Source of the DNA: Labia minor
Taxonomy: Eukaryota; Arthropoda; Insecta; Dermaptera; Spongiphoridae
DNA: 64,000 nucleotides
Reading direction: 5' to 3'
Assembly: GCA_963082975.1 (NCBI GenBank)
Contig: OY720347.1
Location: 16,288,225 to 16,352,224 of the forward strand
Shown: one piece after another, positions 11,863 through 24,280 of the stretch
Position numbering within the stretch: the first letter of the stretch is position 1
How the letters are laid out: each line of letters opens with the position of its first letter
Translations under genes and position numbers: made by a program
The notes under the pieces: model-generated
What the model saw: the letters and a program-made list of their open reading frames with translations, nothing else
Told to the model about the DNA's origin: nothing
The model's database searches: none

Positions 11863-13190
11863 CGAGGTTTGTTCAAAAGAAATGGTGAATTTTGAATTAT
11901 TTCGAAAAGTATTTATTTATACATCAATATCCATTTTGTCCCCTTCAAAGTAATTCCCCTCAGATATAATGTCACATATGCCAGCGCTTCTTCCAATCGT
12001 CGAAGCACTTCTGAAATGCACTTTTCGGTATGGCCACTAGCTCGTTCTTCGATTCCGACTTTATCTCATCAATTGTTGCAAAACGCTTTTCTTTCATTAG
12101 TCTCTTCAGTTTTGGGAATAGGGAAAAGTCGCAGGGAGCCAAATCTGGTGAATACGGTAGTCGAGGCATGAATTCGGTGTCGTTTTTGGCCAAAAAATCA
12201 CGAACAAGCAATTATGTGTGAGCTGGTGCATTATCGTGATGCAGAATCCATGATTTATTTTTCCACAATTTTCCATGAAGTCTATTTCTGCTGCTAATTC
12301 TCTTTTAATAAGTTTTCTTCTGCGAAGGTTATTTTTTTAAGCCTTTTAGCACGAAAAACACTCCACAAATAAAATTTCACTTCAATATATCCATTTCTCT
12401 CCTGCAAAGTAATTCCCATCACTTGTGCCAGCGCTTCTTCAAAATATCGAAGCACTTCTGAAATGCGCTTTTCGGTATGGTCATCAGCTCTTTCTTCGAT
12501 TCCGACTTTATCTCATCAATTGTGGCAAAACGCTTTCCTTTCATTGGTCTCTTCAGTTTTGAGAATAGGAAAAAGTCACATGGAACCAAATCTGGTGAAT
12601 ACGGTGGTTGAGGCATGATTAAGATGTTGTTTCACGAACAAGCAATGATGTGTGAGCTGGTGCATTATTGTGAGGCAGAACCCATGATTTATTTTTCCAC
12701 AATTCCTATCACGTAAACGTTGCATAACTTCCTTGTAATATTCCTTATTAACAGTATAACCTGTCAGCAAGAACTCATGATGTACCACGCAATTGTAATC
12801 TAAGAAAACATTGAACAAAACCTTCATATTTGATCGAACTTGGCGTGCTTTTTAAAGGGTTTGTGTACCACTTATAAACATTTTGTTGAGGCAAAGTAGA
12901 CTAGCCGGATGCCACTGTCAACATTTTAAGTGCGTTGGAGCACTTTATTCCATTTTTTAACCCAAAATTTAATACAGATGCTTTGATTTCTTTTTTTAAA
13001 TAAAAAATCGAAGAACACACAAAAACATGACTAACTTTTCAGTTGTCTAAAACAAACTACTAATCCAAAATGGCTGATAATGTCAACATATGAGAAACAC
13101 ATGTGTACCAACATAACAAAAAAGTTCAATAATCGAATGTACACAGCCCGCGAAAATTCAAAATTCACCTTTTCTTTTGAACTGACCTCA
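11863..13190 (-). mobile_element. mariner element, inactivated, with duplicated transposase C-terminus
   Basis: Bounded by ~38-bp terminal inverted repeats (CGAGGTTTGTTCAAAAGAAA left; the complement of ACTGACCTCA right) and TA on both sides (11861-11862, 13191-13192). Minus-strand reading gives mariner D,D34D pieces: LFNVFLDYNCVVHHEF and GYTVNKEYYKEVM (12650-12830), then PPYSPDLVPCDFFLF followed by FATIDEIKSESKKEL and FQKCF (12419-12616). The C-terminal part occurs a second time, LPYSPDLAPCDFSLFPKLKR through WKKRWH, at 11972-12211. The first catalytic Asp (FLDY) and the last (CDF) are visible, but frameshifts, stops and the missing N-terminus make it non-functional. The duplication suggests one copy landed in, or recombined with, another. 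Confidence 0.85.
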
Positions 13191-14905
13191 TATTTGTTCT
13201 CTACAAGGATATCAGAATTATTTAGAGAAAGCATTTTCTAATATATGTATGATCTATTATAGAATATTGATAATGAATTTATAGATATAGAAAATAGATA
13301 AATATTTGTAGATAAACTAATTAATTAAAAAAATGGACTTAGGATAAGAACTAACTTATTAATGAATATTCATTTACTTAAAAAAAAAACAGATTGAACT
13401 CTACTATTTCAAATAATTGAAATTCAAAATAATGAAAAATACTATAATATTAGTAACAGTAAAATTAATGATAAACGTTTAAGGTATTCTCCTAAATTTA
13501 TCTATTAATTGATCATTACCCAACCCATTTTAATAAAATATTAAATTTTTAATTTCTACTTATATTTATATAATTAATATATAATTATTTTTCATAAATA
13601 AAAAGTATTTTATTGACTAATCATTAAATCGATGTAATTTTGAACGTGTATAATAAAAATAACAAAGAAAAAAAAAGTCAAGAGTTGGTCAAGTATGTTG
13701 TCTGGTTTAGAAGATGAGATAAGTATTACACTTCAATTGAGGACTCTTTCTCTTTTCTTTCAATCAACAGTGAAGAAAAAAAAACAATATGAATTACACA
13801 TGATCACACTATATATATTACGATACTTTTCTTTACATTTCATTTCCGGAGAGCTTGGAAAATAAAAAGTAAAATTTTTCATTATTCTCTTAAATAATTT
13901 TAAAAATAGATTATATTTATATCCTTCACGTTAATAAAAAGGATAATAAACTATAATTGTAAATTAGTTTTATTTAAGAGATTTTTCTTAAATTATATTT
14001 ATATCTGAATTCTTAAACCTTTGAAATAATATTATTATTAACAGGAATATATATACAGCATTATGAAATATTCAATAATAAATATCCGGTTAAAATTTCA
14101 CAATACTTGATTGACAATTCATTTTGTTTTTCATATGAATTTGTAGATGATATTTAAAATCTAATTATCAATTATATACAATATATATATATATATATTT
14201 TTTTTTTTCTTCTTACAAAAGACCACTTTAGATTAGAGAATATAATTATTGAAGTGAGAAGGAGATGAATAAATCGGTAATCAATGGGGAACCTGTCAAA
14301 ATTAATAATAAAATACTTATTCAATGATGAAAAGTAAAGTCAATAAGCACACCGGCACGATCTTCAATTATTATCTTGCTGGTCAGCCACTTAGAAGTTG
14401 AAATATTGGGTGAAGAAATAAATCTTTAATTATTCAATGAAAAATAAATAATTTATTATCTATTTATGATTAGAATTTGTGAAGATCTATCTTTCTTAAA
14501 ATATATTGCAATAATCGATTTATTTATTTAAAGAGAAATTGACAGGATAATTATAAAGAAGTTTATTTTTGATAATCACATCAGGGATTTGTTTTAATTA
14601 ATTTTACTTTGATATTTTTTTCAAAATCATAGAAAGTAAATAGCTGAGTGGTGATGAATAACACCGATTTAACAAAATTATATATTATATAACCAATACA
14701 AGAAGAGATAATAGATAGAATATGAAAAAATGCCCGAATGATTTATATTTATATTTATACATGATTTTTATCTTTGTTTATTTAATATTTATAATGAATA
14801 ACTAATTGGTTCGAATTTCATTACATATACATATTATATTCTAGTAAATACTAAATAAATAAAAAAACTATGTTTACGGAAACATTATTGTATACTTAAA
14901 TTTAA

Positions 14906-15420
14906 GGTAATTATATAAACAAAACATCCAGTCATGTATTGGATAAAACTTTACAAGTGGTTTCTTTTTTTAATTTCGAATAAACTTTTCTTAGACAATT
15001 TTTGCGGATCGTTTCTAATTTTCGAGATAAAAATTATTAAAGTTTGAATATAAATTGATTGATATTCTTTTTAGCTACCATGTTTTTTTAATTTGACCAT
15101 CAGAGGGCTCCACTAATTTTCTGGGTTTTTTTTCTGTTCGGATTAGATATAGAAAAATTAAAAAATTAATTAAATAATTTTTCTATATCTAAACCGAAGC
15201 GAAAAAACCGAAAATTAAGAATAAGTGAATAATTGGTCAATAAAACATTACTTAATGCCATCATATTTCGAGGTTCATAATAACTTTAATCCTTTTTATC
15301 TCGTAAACTAGAAGCGACCCGCAAAAATTGCATGGGAAAAGTTTATTAGGAATTAAAAAAGGAACCCACTGGTAAAGTTTTATCCAAATCCATGACTGGA
15401 TGATCAGTTTATATAATTAC
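14906..15420. mobile_element. Long-arm foldback element (family G), copy 1
   Basis: Two arms of about 240 bp are inverted copies of each other. The ends read GGTAATTATATAAAC and the complement, then CATCCAGTCATG...GATAAAACTTTAC...GTGG. The arms meet in an AT-rich palindrome at about 15143-15185. Flanks TAAATTTAA (left) and TAAATTTGA (right) look like a 9-bp target duplication with one mismatch, which would suit a Mutator-like element. No transposase is present. A second copy in the opposite sense is at 46170-46695, and a scrap lies at about 49390-49420. Confidence 0.7.
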
Positions 15421-17922
15421 TAAATTTGAATTAAAAATAATGAAATTAAAATTACTGTATAGTGTTTTAACTCTTCTAGATTATTTAAAAAAAAATGAAT
15501 GTGGTGAACAAATAAAATATACCTAAAATTTTTAAATCATTTAATTCGTTTTGGTTTTCCACTTTCTATTAAGGTATTCTTATTAGGAATTTAAAAAGCT
15601 CAATTGAAAAAGCGAGACAAAATAAGCAAACCTAATGGATGCTCTTATTGAAATTTAGTTAAGTTTCAGTGAAAACGAAACACTTTCCTTTCTTCCTTTT
15701 TCCAAGTACATTGCACTTTTGACAGACCATTAGACCTTGAATTACTAACATTACATTTTATATGCATACAATTTAATGGGTATATTTCACTGAAAAAATG
15801 TGCAAGCATATATTTAACAAAGGTATTAATTAATAAGGTTAATTTATTATATGGATTGTATAATTATTATAATACATCTTCTTTTAAATCTATCCAAAAA
15901 TAATATTTTATTTGATCTATTATTTAATAATAAAAGTAAATGATGTATTACTTTAAATATTATTTAAAGAGGATTAATTTAAGTATGCAATCAAGTTCAA
16001 TAAAATTCCTTCTCCCTCTCTTAAATGATTCTAAAATATAAATTTACAATTAAAATTTATTAACAATTATAAAGAACAGAATAATTATTAGATATATACT
16101 TTTCAAAAAAAAAAAATTCAAAAATTTAATTTTCATATATATTTTCTAAAAAAAATCATCTATTAATTATCTTTCAAATCAATAATCTTCATAAAAATTT
16201 ATCTAACTAAATTCTCTCAAGAAGAGGGAAAATCTAACTTAATTGGCTCTTTCTTAACTTTTAATTATTTTTACCAAAATAGGAAATATTCATCTTAACA
16301 TTTTAATCAATTATTATACCTATTCTTCTGATTACTTCTTGTAATTAGGGGTCTTCGCCCCACTCTACCCCATCTCTTCATATGGACAAAATTTATTTAT
16401 GTAAAAGTTAAATTTGGCAAGTTTCATTTTTTTTTCTTTTTGATTTATAATTTAAGATTTTTTTTTACCAGTTTCATCTTATCGTTTTTATCTTTAAAGA
16501 TGAAAGGGTATTTCAAATAACATATTTCTTTTTATAAAGTTCATATATACCAGTTTAAATATCATTTTTCATATGTTAATCAAGAAATATCCATTCTAAA
16601 ACCAAAAAATCCTGTAGTAAAAGTCAAGATTATTTAATTTTTCTTAATTTAGATACATCTTTAATTATTATTGTTATTAATATTATTTAATTGATTGATA
16701 GAGAAGAGAAAAAGAAAACGGGACTTGTTCAACTGTGGATCTTCCTCTTTTTTAAGAGCAACAACTTTTACTTGATGTTGTTCACCAACCCGATTTTCCA
16801 GTTGCATTTATCTTAGTTGACTATTCATAAGTATTTCTTGTACCATTTTTCAAATCTAAATAGAAATACATTTTTGCAATAGAACACTCAATTATTTTAA
16901 TATAAAAAAAAAAATTCAAGATATTTTTTTTTAAATCTACATAACAAATAAATATTAAACATAGCTGGAGGTTTGTTTACTGAATTTTTTTTATGATTTT
17001 CGACCATAAAATAGTCAGATTACCTAAAATTAACGAATCAGAATGGTATTAAGTGACTTAAAGGTAATTTTGTTGAATTTTTAATGAAAGTAAAACTAGT
17101 AATTTTTAAAATTTAAAAAGGTGTTTTAAAAATAATTATTTTTGAACTACTTCTGATTATAATAAAATATATAATGATAATAAAACTTTTAGAGGAGAAT
17201 ATTTATATATATATTCATAGTACATTAATGTATGAAACATACAATTGATACTCTGGCTTTTATAATAACCATTAAACTTTTAATTAATTTAATTATACGA
17301 AACAAAAATACAGAAAAGGATTTTGAACAGAAACGAAACCTAAACAGGAAATGATTTCAATTTGCAATATCATGACAAGAATAATGAGCATAGAGAGGTC
17401 ATTATTATCAATGTTAAATCATCATCGTAGTGCATTTACCTTTTCATTAGGTGAAAGGTATTTTCTTAAATTGAAAAACAATAAACAAAAACAAAAAAAA
17501 TAACAAACAAACAAATCAATTCTTTACTTTTAAAAAATATCAACACTTATAGTCCATTAATTAATTATTATAACTTTCATTTCATTTTAAAACTCTCCTT
17601 TTTTTATAAACAAACTTAAAATCAAAGTACATATTTTATATACTCCATGTATGAATTGCAGAGATTTTAGATATTCCTTAAGAGCTATTTCATCTTAATT
17701 TTTTTTAAAATGAGATCAATACTATTTAAATAAATAAAGTTTAATGCATATATTTAGTATTTTTCTACTTTTTAATCTTTACTGTTCAATATAATTATTT
17801 AATATTAAATTAATTGTCAAAATTTTGGATGAAAAAATTAGTTATTTTATTAAAAAAATTATAATAATAGAATGTTTTTGTAGAGAATTTAAATTAATTT
17901 TTAATTTTTTCTTATTTTTCAG

Positions 17923-18132
17923 AATCTGCTAAGCCATTTGGTTCTTTTCCAAATGGAGGGTGTCGATTTCCTGGAGCGCCTGCTCATAGTATAGTCACAT
18001 TCAGCAATGAAAGTCTTCCAACAGGGTGTATAGCCACTTATAAATGTGAACGAGGTTTTGAATTACTTGGACCTCAACGACGAGTTTGTACTGCTGATGG
18101 AAATTGGACACCGGAAGGCATCCCCTTTTGTG
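17923..18132 (+). CDS. fw: furrowed-like gene, coding exon 2 (sushi/CCP domain)
   Basis: Encodes residues 30-99 plus one base (phase 1 in, phase 1 out); acceptor TTTTTCAG at 17922, donor GTAAGC at 18133. Residues 43-99 form a sushi (complement control) domain: Cys43, Cys71, Cys85 and Cys99 are the canonical four, with YKCERGFELLG, RRVC and GNWTPEGIPFC in the expected places (Trp91 precedes the last Cys). Cys65 is an additional cysteine six residues before Cys71. N-glycosylation sequons occur at Asn58 (NES) and Asn90 (NWT). In furrowed this first sushi module sits immediately before the fucolectin-type domain, as here. One domain per exon with symmetrical phase-1 introns is usual for sushi modules. 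High coding G+C against the AT-rich flanks supports a live exon. Confidence 0.93.
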
Positions 18133-18320
18133 GTAAGCTTAATTTCTATTTAAATTCTTATGGAGATTTTAATGCCTTTTCTCAATATTGAATTCAAAAA
18201 AACAAACAATTGTTTCATTCGAAATAATTCAAATTTGTAATATTATATAAAAAATGGGAATGAAATTTCGATAAAATAAAAAAAATTATAGTACTATCTT
18301 ATATAATATATATATATATA

Positions 18321-18700
18321 TTTTCAAGAGATTATTTATGTGGGAATATTTTTGGAATTCTGGGTCTTAGTCTGTGTGACCAAGGATTAATATTCAGATA
18401 TTGGGTTGATAGGTTGGGTGGTTTTTGTACTCACTGCGTTGCTGTAGAGTTCCGAAGAATCCTGGGCAATTCTGAGACTGGCACACGTCCGCACTGGACA
18501 ACAGCCCGAGGCCGACTGTCTGTCTGTCTTTATATAATTATATAATTATTAACCCAAAATCCCAATATTAACACTTGGTCAAACAGACTAAGACCCAGAA
18601 TCCCAAAAATATTCCCACCTAAATAATCTCTTGAAAATGGCGCCAAAATGGGTGCCGAAACGTCGAAAAAACAATCTCACAAAAATACGTAATTATATCC
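18321..18700. mobile_element. Penelope-like terminal foldback
   Basis: The left arm (18321-18384) and right arm (18574-18637) are inverted copies: TTTTCAAGAGATTATTTA... and its complement, with weaker pairing continuing inward. After the right arm comes ATGGCGCC-AAAATG-GGTGCCGAAAC at about 18637-18661, a stem followed by GCCGAAACGTCG. This motif recurs at termini of Penelope-like elements, where it belongs to a hammerhead-type ribozyme. Here the upstream core (CTGANGA) is degenerate. No reverse transcriptase is present. Confidence 0.5.
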
Positions 18701-21296
18701 CTAATAAATCTGATATATATATATATATATATATATAGGGTTTTTTGCTGCACATATCTGAGGATTTAAAATTTTTTGCATATTTTCACGATTCATGACC
18801 TTTGGTATCCAAAAATGACTAGAATTTTTCATGTATGTCTGTCTTTATATAATTAATAAATTAAAAAATATTAGTGATTGTATTTTTTTATTTTTCTTAA
18901 TAATCTTAAGTGTTCTTTTTATATAAAAAAAAACTACATAAATAATAAAACAGTTAATAGTTAATCTGTGTTATTATTATCATTAATTTTTTCTTTTTTT
19001 GAGAAAGTGACTTGGAAAATCATTCATTGGTTGTAATCGATTAATTTGAATTTCCAGTAAGATCACGTATTTATTTACAGGATCAAGATGATTTCGTTCA
19101 TTGATCAATATTAAAAAGGCAAAAATTCTCGATTCAATGAAGCGTTATTATAGATCGATTCCCACCCAATGAGCGTAAATGACAATGATAATTAGGCGAA
19201 ATTCTACTTACCACCATTGGGTGATAGTATTTTTTTTTATTTAATTTACCTCAACTTCCTTCCTTATAAACGTTATACTTATTATAAAGAGATAAATGGC
19301 TTTTAGAAATTAGACATAGTATATTTTTTTACATTCTAGATAATTTATTCTTTTCGGATATTATAATTATTTTATCAATACAATTCTTTATGAAAGATAT
19401 TAATAAAACCACTTTTTTTTCTTTCATTACTTAATAATTATAACAAAAAAAAAAAAAAATTCCAGTCGTATTGTCATTTAAAGAAAAAGAAAAATATTTT
19501 GTAATTGTATTATACATTGTAAATAATAAAAATTGCAAGTTAATATGGAATTTTCATATAATAAAAAAATATTCATGACCTTTTAAAACTTTTATCGTTT
19601 GTTATTTAAAAAAAACATTATTATATATTATATTATATATTTACAAATACTATAACAAATCATTTTTAATCTGTTGTTGAGTATAAACAAAACGAATTTT
19701 TTTTATTAAAGAAAGATTTATTAACTTAAATTACCTTATATCTTATATAAGTTTTGTAAATTTAAATCCAAACTTATTTAATTCATTCAATCCAGGTATT
19801 TCTACAAGTTAGATACAAACTTGAATTGTTTTTTTGTCTCTTTGGTTGCGAACCCTACAGATTTAGAAAATAGTGAATTATAGAAAATCATTTTTAACAA
19901 ATTCAACAAATTTTATTTTAGAACAATTTAATAATATATAAACTGAAATAATTATTTAAATTTTTTCTGATTATGCAAATTATACCCCCTAGCGACCCCG
20001 ATAGGCTCCAAAATTTAAAATATTAAAATTTTATTTAAAAGATATTTTCTGGTTATGTATTGATTCATTCAAAAGGTTTAAAGCTAACCTTAGAAAATAA
20101 AATTATAAGATTTTTTATATGATTATTATTATATAATTTGTATAAATAAATTTACTAAATATATTCTGTTATGATTTATGAATATTTTATTTTTCTGTTT
20201 ATAAAAGTCTATTCTTTAGCTCCATTTAAAAATAAAGTAAAATTTTCCAATATTATTTTTATTAATTTTAAATGGGTGGGAGTGAACAAAAAATAATTGC
20301 ATGTATTATTATACTATCAGGGAGAGTGTGGAGAACATAAAGTGTATTTAGGTAGGGTCCCAGACAACTTTAATCAGCCACTGAGAATATTATTTAGTAG
20401 TATTATTCTATTCTTAAGAATTTACACTAATCATCAAATTGTCTGAAAATAATAGATTTATATGTAAATAAATGTATTTTCATGGTTAAAATAGAATTCT
20501 AATGGGACTTGAAGTAATTAAAAAGAAAACAAAAAGGATTTTAGAATTTACAATAACTACTGCCAATTTATTTTAAATAATTTGATGTTCCGGAAGGGAT
20601 GAATTATCTATGAAAGATAAAAAGTAAATTAAATAGATAACAATTTCAATAATTGTTGAAACAACTTTAATTGAAAATTAATAGTTATTTTTAAAAGAAG
20701 AAATAACAATGAATTTGTATTAAGTAATTTTCTTTTGACATGGAATTAATAGACTTCCTTACCATTTACATTTGCTTCTTAAATTAAAATACATTTTGGA
20801 TATCTGTGTTTTAATTTACGAAAACATAAAAAAAAAATCAGTGAGATCAAACAATAAATACCTTCAACATGGATGGTATTTAAGAGGGCTTTCTTCCTCA
20901 TCAGATTTCCTTTCCTATCTCTACCGTTATTCATTAGAGGCAATGATTTTGAAATTTCAGTAACATCCAAAACATTTTCTATTCTTCCTTATATAAATAG
21001 ACATTATGAAATTATTATTAAAATACATTTATAGATAATGGAAAATATTTTAACTTCAATCACTTGATTATATTATTATAAATAAATAAGAATTTGTTTC
21101 TTGAAATTTCAACTTTTTACTCACATTTTATTCGATATAATATTATATATATATATATATATATTCATCTTAATTTGAAATTGAAAAATTCAATTGAGTT
21201 TCTGGCAGCTTTCATTTTGACGATATTAATTTAAATTTTTTGGTTAATATTTAATTCGAGAAATGAATAAATATTTTATTAAATTATAAATTGGTC

Positions 21297-21990
21297 ATTC
21301 TGGTCTAACATCTTTTGCCATCTTTCCTGTAGTTGCATGATTCCACGCTCATAAAATTTTTGATCCTTGCTGGCAAAAAACTGATCCAGGTGATTTTTGA
21401 CGACTTCCTTTGAAGTAAAGTTTTTACCTTCTAAAAAATTTTGTAATTACTTGCAATTGCATTCAAACTGTAAAAGCTTTTGGTGAGTAACCAAACTTGT
21501 ATGAGTACTGGCATTATCTTGGTGGTATACAACCTCTTTTTTGCGTTCCCAGTAATGATTCGTTTCAAAAATGGACCATTTTTGTAACGTTAGAGAAGTG
21601 AATCACAGATGTCAACGCGACGACACAAATTTCTTTCCTTGAGAACAAGGGAAACCCATATATTGTGATTTGATGTTAAATCCAGCCCTTTTAAAAGATC
21701 ATAAACAGTTGAATTTGATAAATTTAAACTCTCACCCATCTGACTTGATGTTATTCTCCAATTTGCACCAACAAGTGCTTTTATTAAGTCTCTATCAACT
21801 TCAACCGGCCTTCCGGAAAGTAATGCATCTTTGACATCAAAATTGCCAGATCAAAATTTTGCAAACCCCAATTCTGGCACTGGAGTTCTTTCAATACATC
21901 CTCTTCACATATCAGTCAATTTTTTTCTAGCTTTTCCAGCATTCTTAATAAAAATTAAAATATGACCAAAATGCTGCTTATTTCTCTCCG
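21297..21990 (-). pseudogene. mariner transposase relic with internal deletions
   Basis: Minus strand, several frames. N-terminal helix-turn-helix region: SGNFDVKDALLSGRPVEVD, DLIKALVGANWRITSSQMGE, LNLSNSTVYDLL, then WVSLVLKERNLCRRVDICDS. Next comes PFLKRIITGN, where the first catalytic Asp of the ITGDE motif would be and Asn is found, then HQDNASTHTSL (second Asp). The C-terminus ends with SKDQKFYERGIMQLQERWQK. The stretch between the first two catalytic motifs is missing, and so is the third motif (YSPDLAP). The element is dead. Confidence 0.8.
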
Positions 21991-22112
21991 TATTTAAAAG
22001 GTCACAAACCAAGAACTATTGCATAAAATTATTTGAATTTCTTCACATGCATACAACCCTTTTTATATCAGCTACTAAAGAATATAATGGTCATACGGTT
22101 TAAAATATTATA

Positions 22113-23720
22113 TATATATATATATATAAATTTACAATTATTTTTATTTTTTTAAATTATTATTTTTTTTTAGAAATAAAATAATGAATTAAAGAGTAAG
22201 AAGGAGAAATTAAATTCTTTAATTGCGTTTAAATCCACATGCCTTCAAAAAAAAAAAAAAATTACAATTCATATATTTTTGTTATCTTTTTAGAATGAAG
22301 AGTAAATCAATATGAAAGTCTTTATTTAATATTGATTCTAATTAGAATATTTATATAAATGAACTAATTCTCAAGTAACAATGTTCAGAAACCATTTAAA
22401 TAAATTAAAAATCGAAAATAATATAATAAATGAATTATTTTTTACTATTTCATTCATTTAATCGTTTCCAAAAGAATAACACTTTAGTCTTAATGTCTAC
22501 AAACATTAATATTATATATTTAAAGGTGCTCTAATAACAGTATTAACTATTTAATTGTGATTCTAGTTGATGCACATGACACACAAATTTTCTTATCGTC
22601 AATTATAAATATTAATTTCTCCCAACATTCGAAAAGAATTTATAAATAAATAAATCGTATTGAATTTTTTAAATTATAATCTGCTTTAATAATGAAATTG
22701 CAACTAAAATAAACTCTCAGTGATTATTATTCTTATTATTATTGTTCTTCTTTCCGCTACATATAGAAACTAAGTTTTAATTTTTTTTTTCATCCCATTA
22801 ACAAGATTGTGAATTATAGTAATGCAATTTTTCAATCTCATTTATATAAGACATTAAGAGAATTCAAAAACAATAAGAAATAAAGAAAAATACAACCCGA
22901 TATTGGGGCCACAGAATTAAATAAAAAGCTCGCCGCTGCGCAATCTGATGCCGTTAGAGTGCAGACAGCTTGTCTTCGCACAATCAGAGTATGAATCCGA
23001 CACTCGTGTAGCCCGTGTCCAGACATTGCCATTCATCACATTGCATAGAACAATTTGAAAAAAGAAAAAGAAAAATAAAAAAAAAAAAAAAAAATAAAAA
23101 GCAAAATTTACGTCGTCGTCTTCTTAGAAAGAGAATATTTATTGAAAGAGAGAAGAGTGGCAAGGTTCAAAGTTACATTAGAAACATTGAGCGTTTCTAT
23201 TAACCCACAAAAAAGTCGGTCATCAGTCCTAAGCACCAGAATAAATTAGGTTACCAGAAGCAGCAGTGTAGTTTTCTTTTAAAACAAATATTTCCCTTCC
23301 AATCATGATCAGAATATAAATATTTATAAAGTAAATTACAATATTATATTATTAATAAAACAATATATGTAAAATAACAATTTCACTTTATTACAACTTA
23401 AACATTTCATTTTTCTAATAAAATATTCTTTTTATCTTTTATAAAATTATAAACATTGTTTCTTGAGAATTAGTTCATTTATATAAATATTCTAATTAGA
23501 ATCAATATTAAATAAAGAATTTCATATTGATTTACTCTTCATTCTAAAACAATAACAAAAATATAAGAATTGTAAATTAGGTTTTTGTTGAAGGCATGGG
23601 GATTTAAACGCAATTAAAGAATTTAATTTCTCCTTCTAACTCTTTAATTCATTATTTTATTTCTAAAAAAAATATAATAGTTTAAAAAAATAAAAATAAT
23701 TGTAAATTTATAAATATATA
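22113..23720. repeat. Large inverted repeat (about 255-275-bp arms, about 1.1-kb loop)
   Basis: The left arm (about 22113-22390) reads as the reverse complement of 23450-23720. Both contain the ...ATAAAATAATGAATTAAAGAGT..., TTAAATTCTTTAATTGCGTTTAAATC and ATTGATTCTAATTAGAATA blocks, with only scattered differences and indels. The loop is AT-rich apart from a GC-richer coding-like piece (about 22925-23045) and a purine run (23055-23100). No terminal motif of a known class was found at the outer ends. The right arm abuts the mariner MITE at 23723. Confidence 0.75.
22925..23045. other. GC-richer coding-like remnant inside the inverted-repeat loop
   Basis: Two short plus-strand runs look protein-like: LAAAQSDAVRVQTACLRT and, in another frame, SEYESDTRVARVQTLPFIT. 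Repeated Asp/Arg/Val-rich units of this kind occur in repetitive tails of some Helitron and PIF-type transposon proteins. The match is weak and I give no firm identity. Confidence 0.25.
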
Positions 23721-23722
23721 TA

Positions 23723-24280
23723 CAGGGTGTCCCAAAATGAGAGAGCCGATTTCAATTTCGTATTACAGACAAACTATGAAAGATAGAAACACATTGCGCA
23801 TGTCATTGAATAGAGGAAGGTTCAAAGTTTTGACACTACATTATATACTACACCACACACTCAACATGAGCGCCATATGTTGCTCGAGAAACATCGAGTA
23901 GTCCATTTCATTCCATACACGCATCAATTGGTCTCTGTTTATTGAATTGACAGTTTCAATAATTCACAGATCTTGAAGAATAGTTGGCATAGGTAGGACA
24001 AACAATGTCTCTTTTACGTACCCCTCAAAGAAAAAAATCACAGGGAGTAAGATCTGGGCACCTGGAAGGCCATAAACAATGAATAATGGATTGAGATCTC
24101 GCGAATTCCAATACACAAAATGACTTTTCTTGTAGTGTATTCGCCATGTTGCTATAAACCAGCAAAAGCGCTTCTGTGTCAAAACTATGAACCTTCCTCT
24201 ACCCAATGACATGCGCAATGTGTTTCTATCTTTCTTAGTTTGTCTGTAATAAGTAATTGAAATCATTTTGGGACACCTTG
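23723..24280 (-). mobile_element. Tc1/mariner-type element, internally deleted, with TA duplication
   Basis: Bounded by TA (23721-23722 and 24281-24282). Inverted repeats of about 105 bp start CAGGGTGTCCCAAAATGA on the left and, reversed, CAAGGTGTCCCAAAATGA on the right; the left arm has a ~9-base extra. The minus strand retains the transposase end: FFFEGYVKETLFVLPMPT, then in another frame ETVNSINRDQLMRVWNEMDY and SRATYGAHVE. These match the C-terminus of arthropod transposases of this superfamily (usual form LWGYVKD.VFVPPLPT). The catalytic part is gone. The 100-codon open frame 23964-24266 is partly terminal repeat. Confidence 0.8.

Larger units (their letters stand above)
5000..17922 (+). 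other. fw: Intron 1 of the furrowed-like gene (12.9 kb)
   Basis: GT at 5000 and AG at 17921-17922, phase 1, with the acceptor preceded by a T-rich tract (ttaattttttcttatttttcag). Repeats inside are listed separately. The stretches 5885-6702, 7006-10264, 11078-11862, 13193-14905 and 15421-17900 are AT-rich with no coding or RNA signal that I can see. The last of these includes the moderately GC-richer 16350-16380 and 16710-16800, which have no recognisable content. Confidence 0.75.

Noticed and set aside
16340-16375. Possible short coding or control element in a CCC-rich stretch
   Set aside because: Too short; no frame, hairpin or repeat partner was found.
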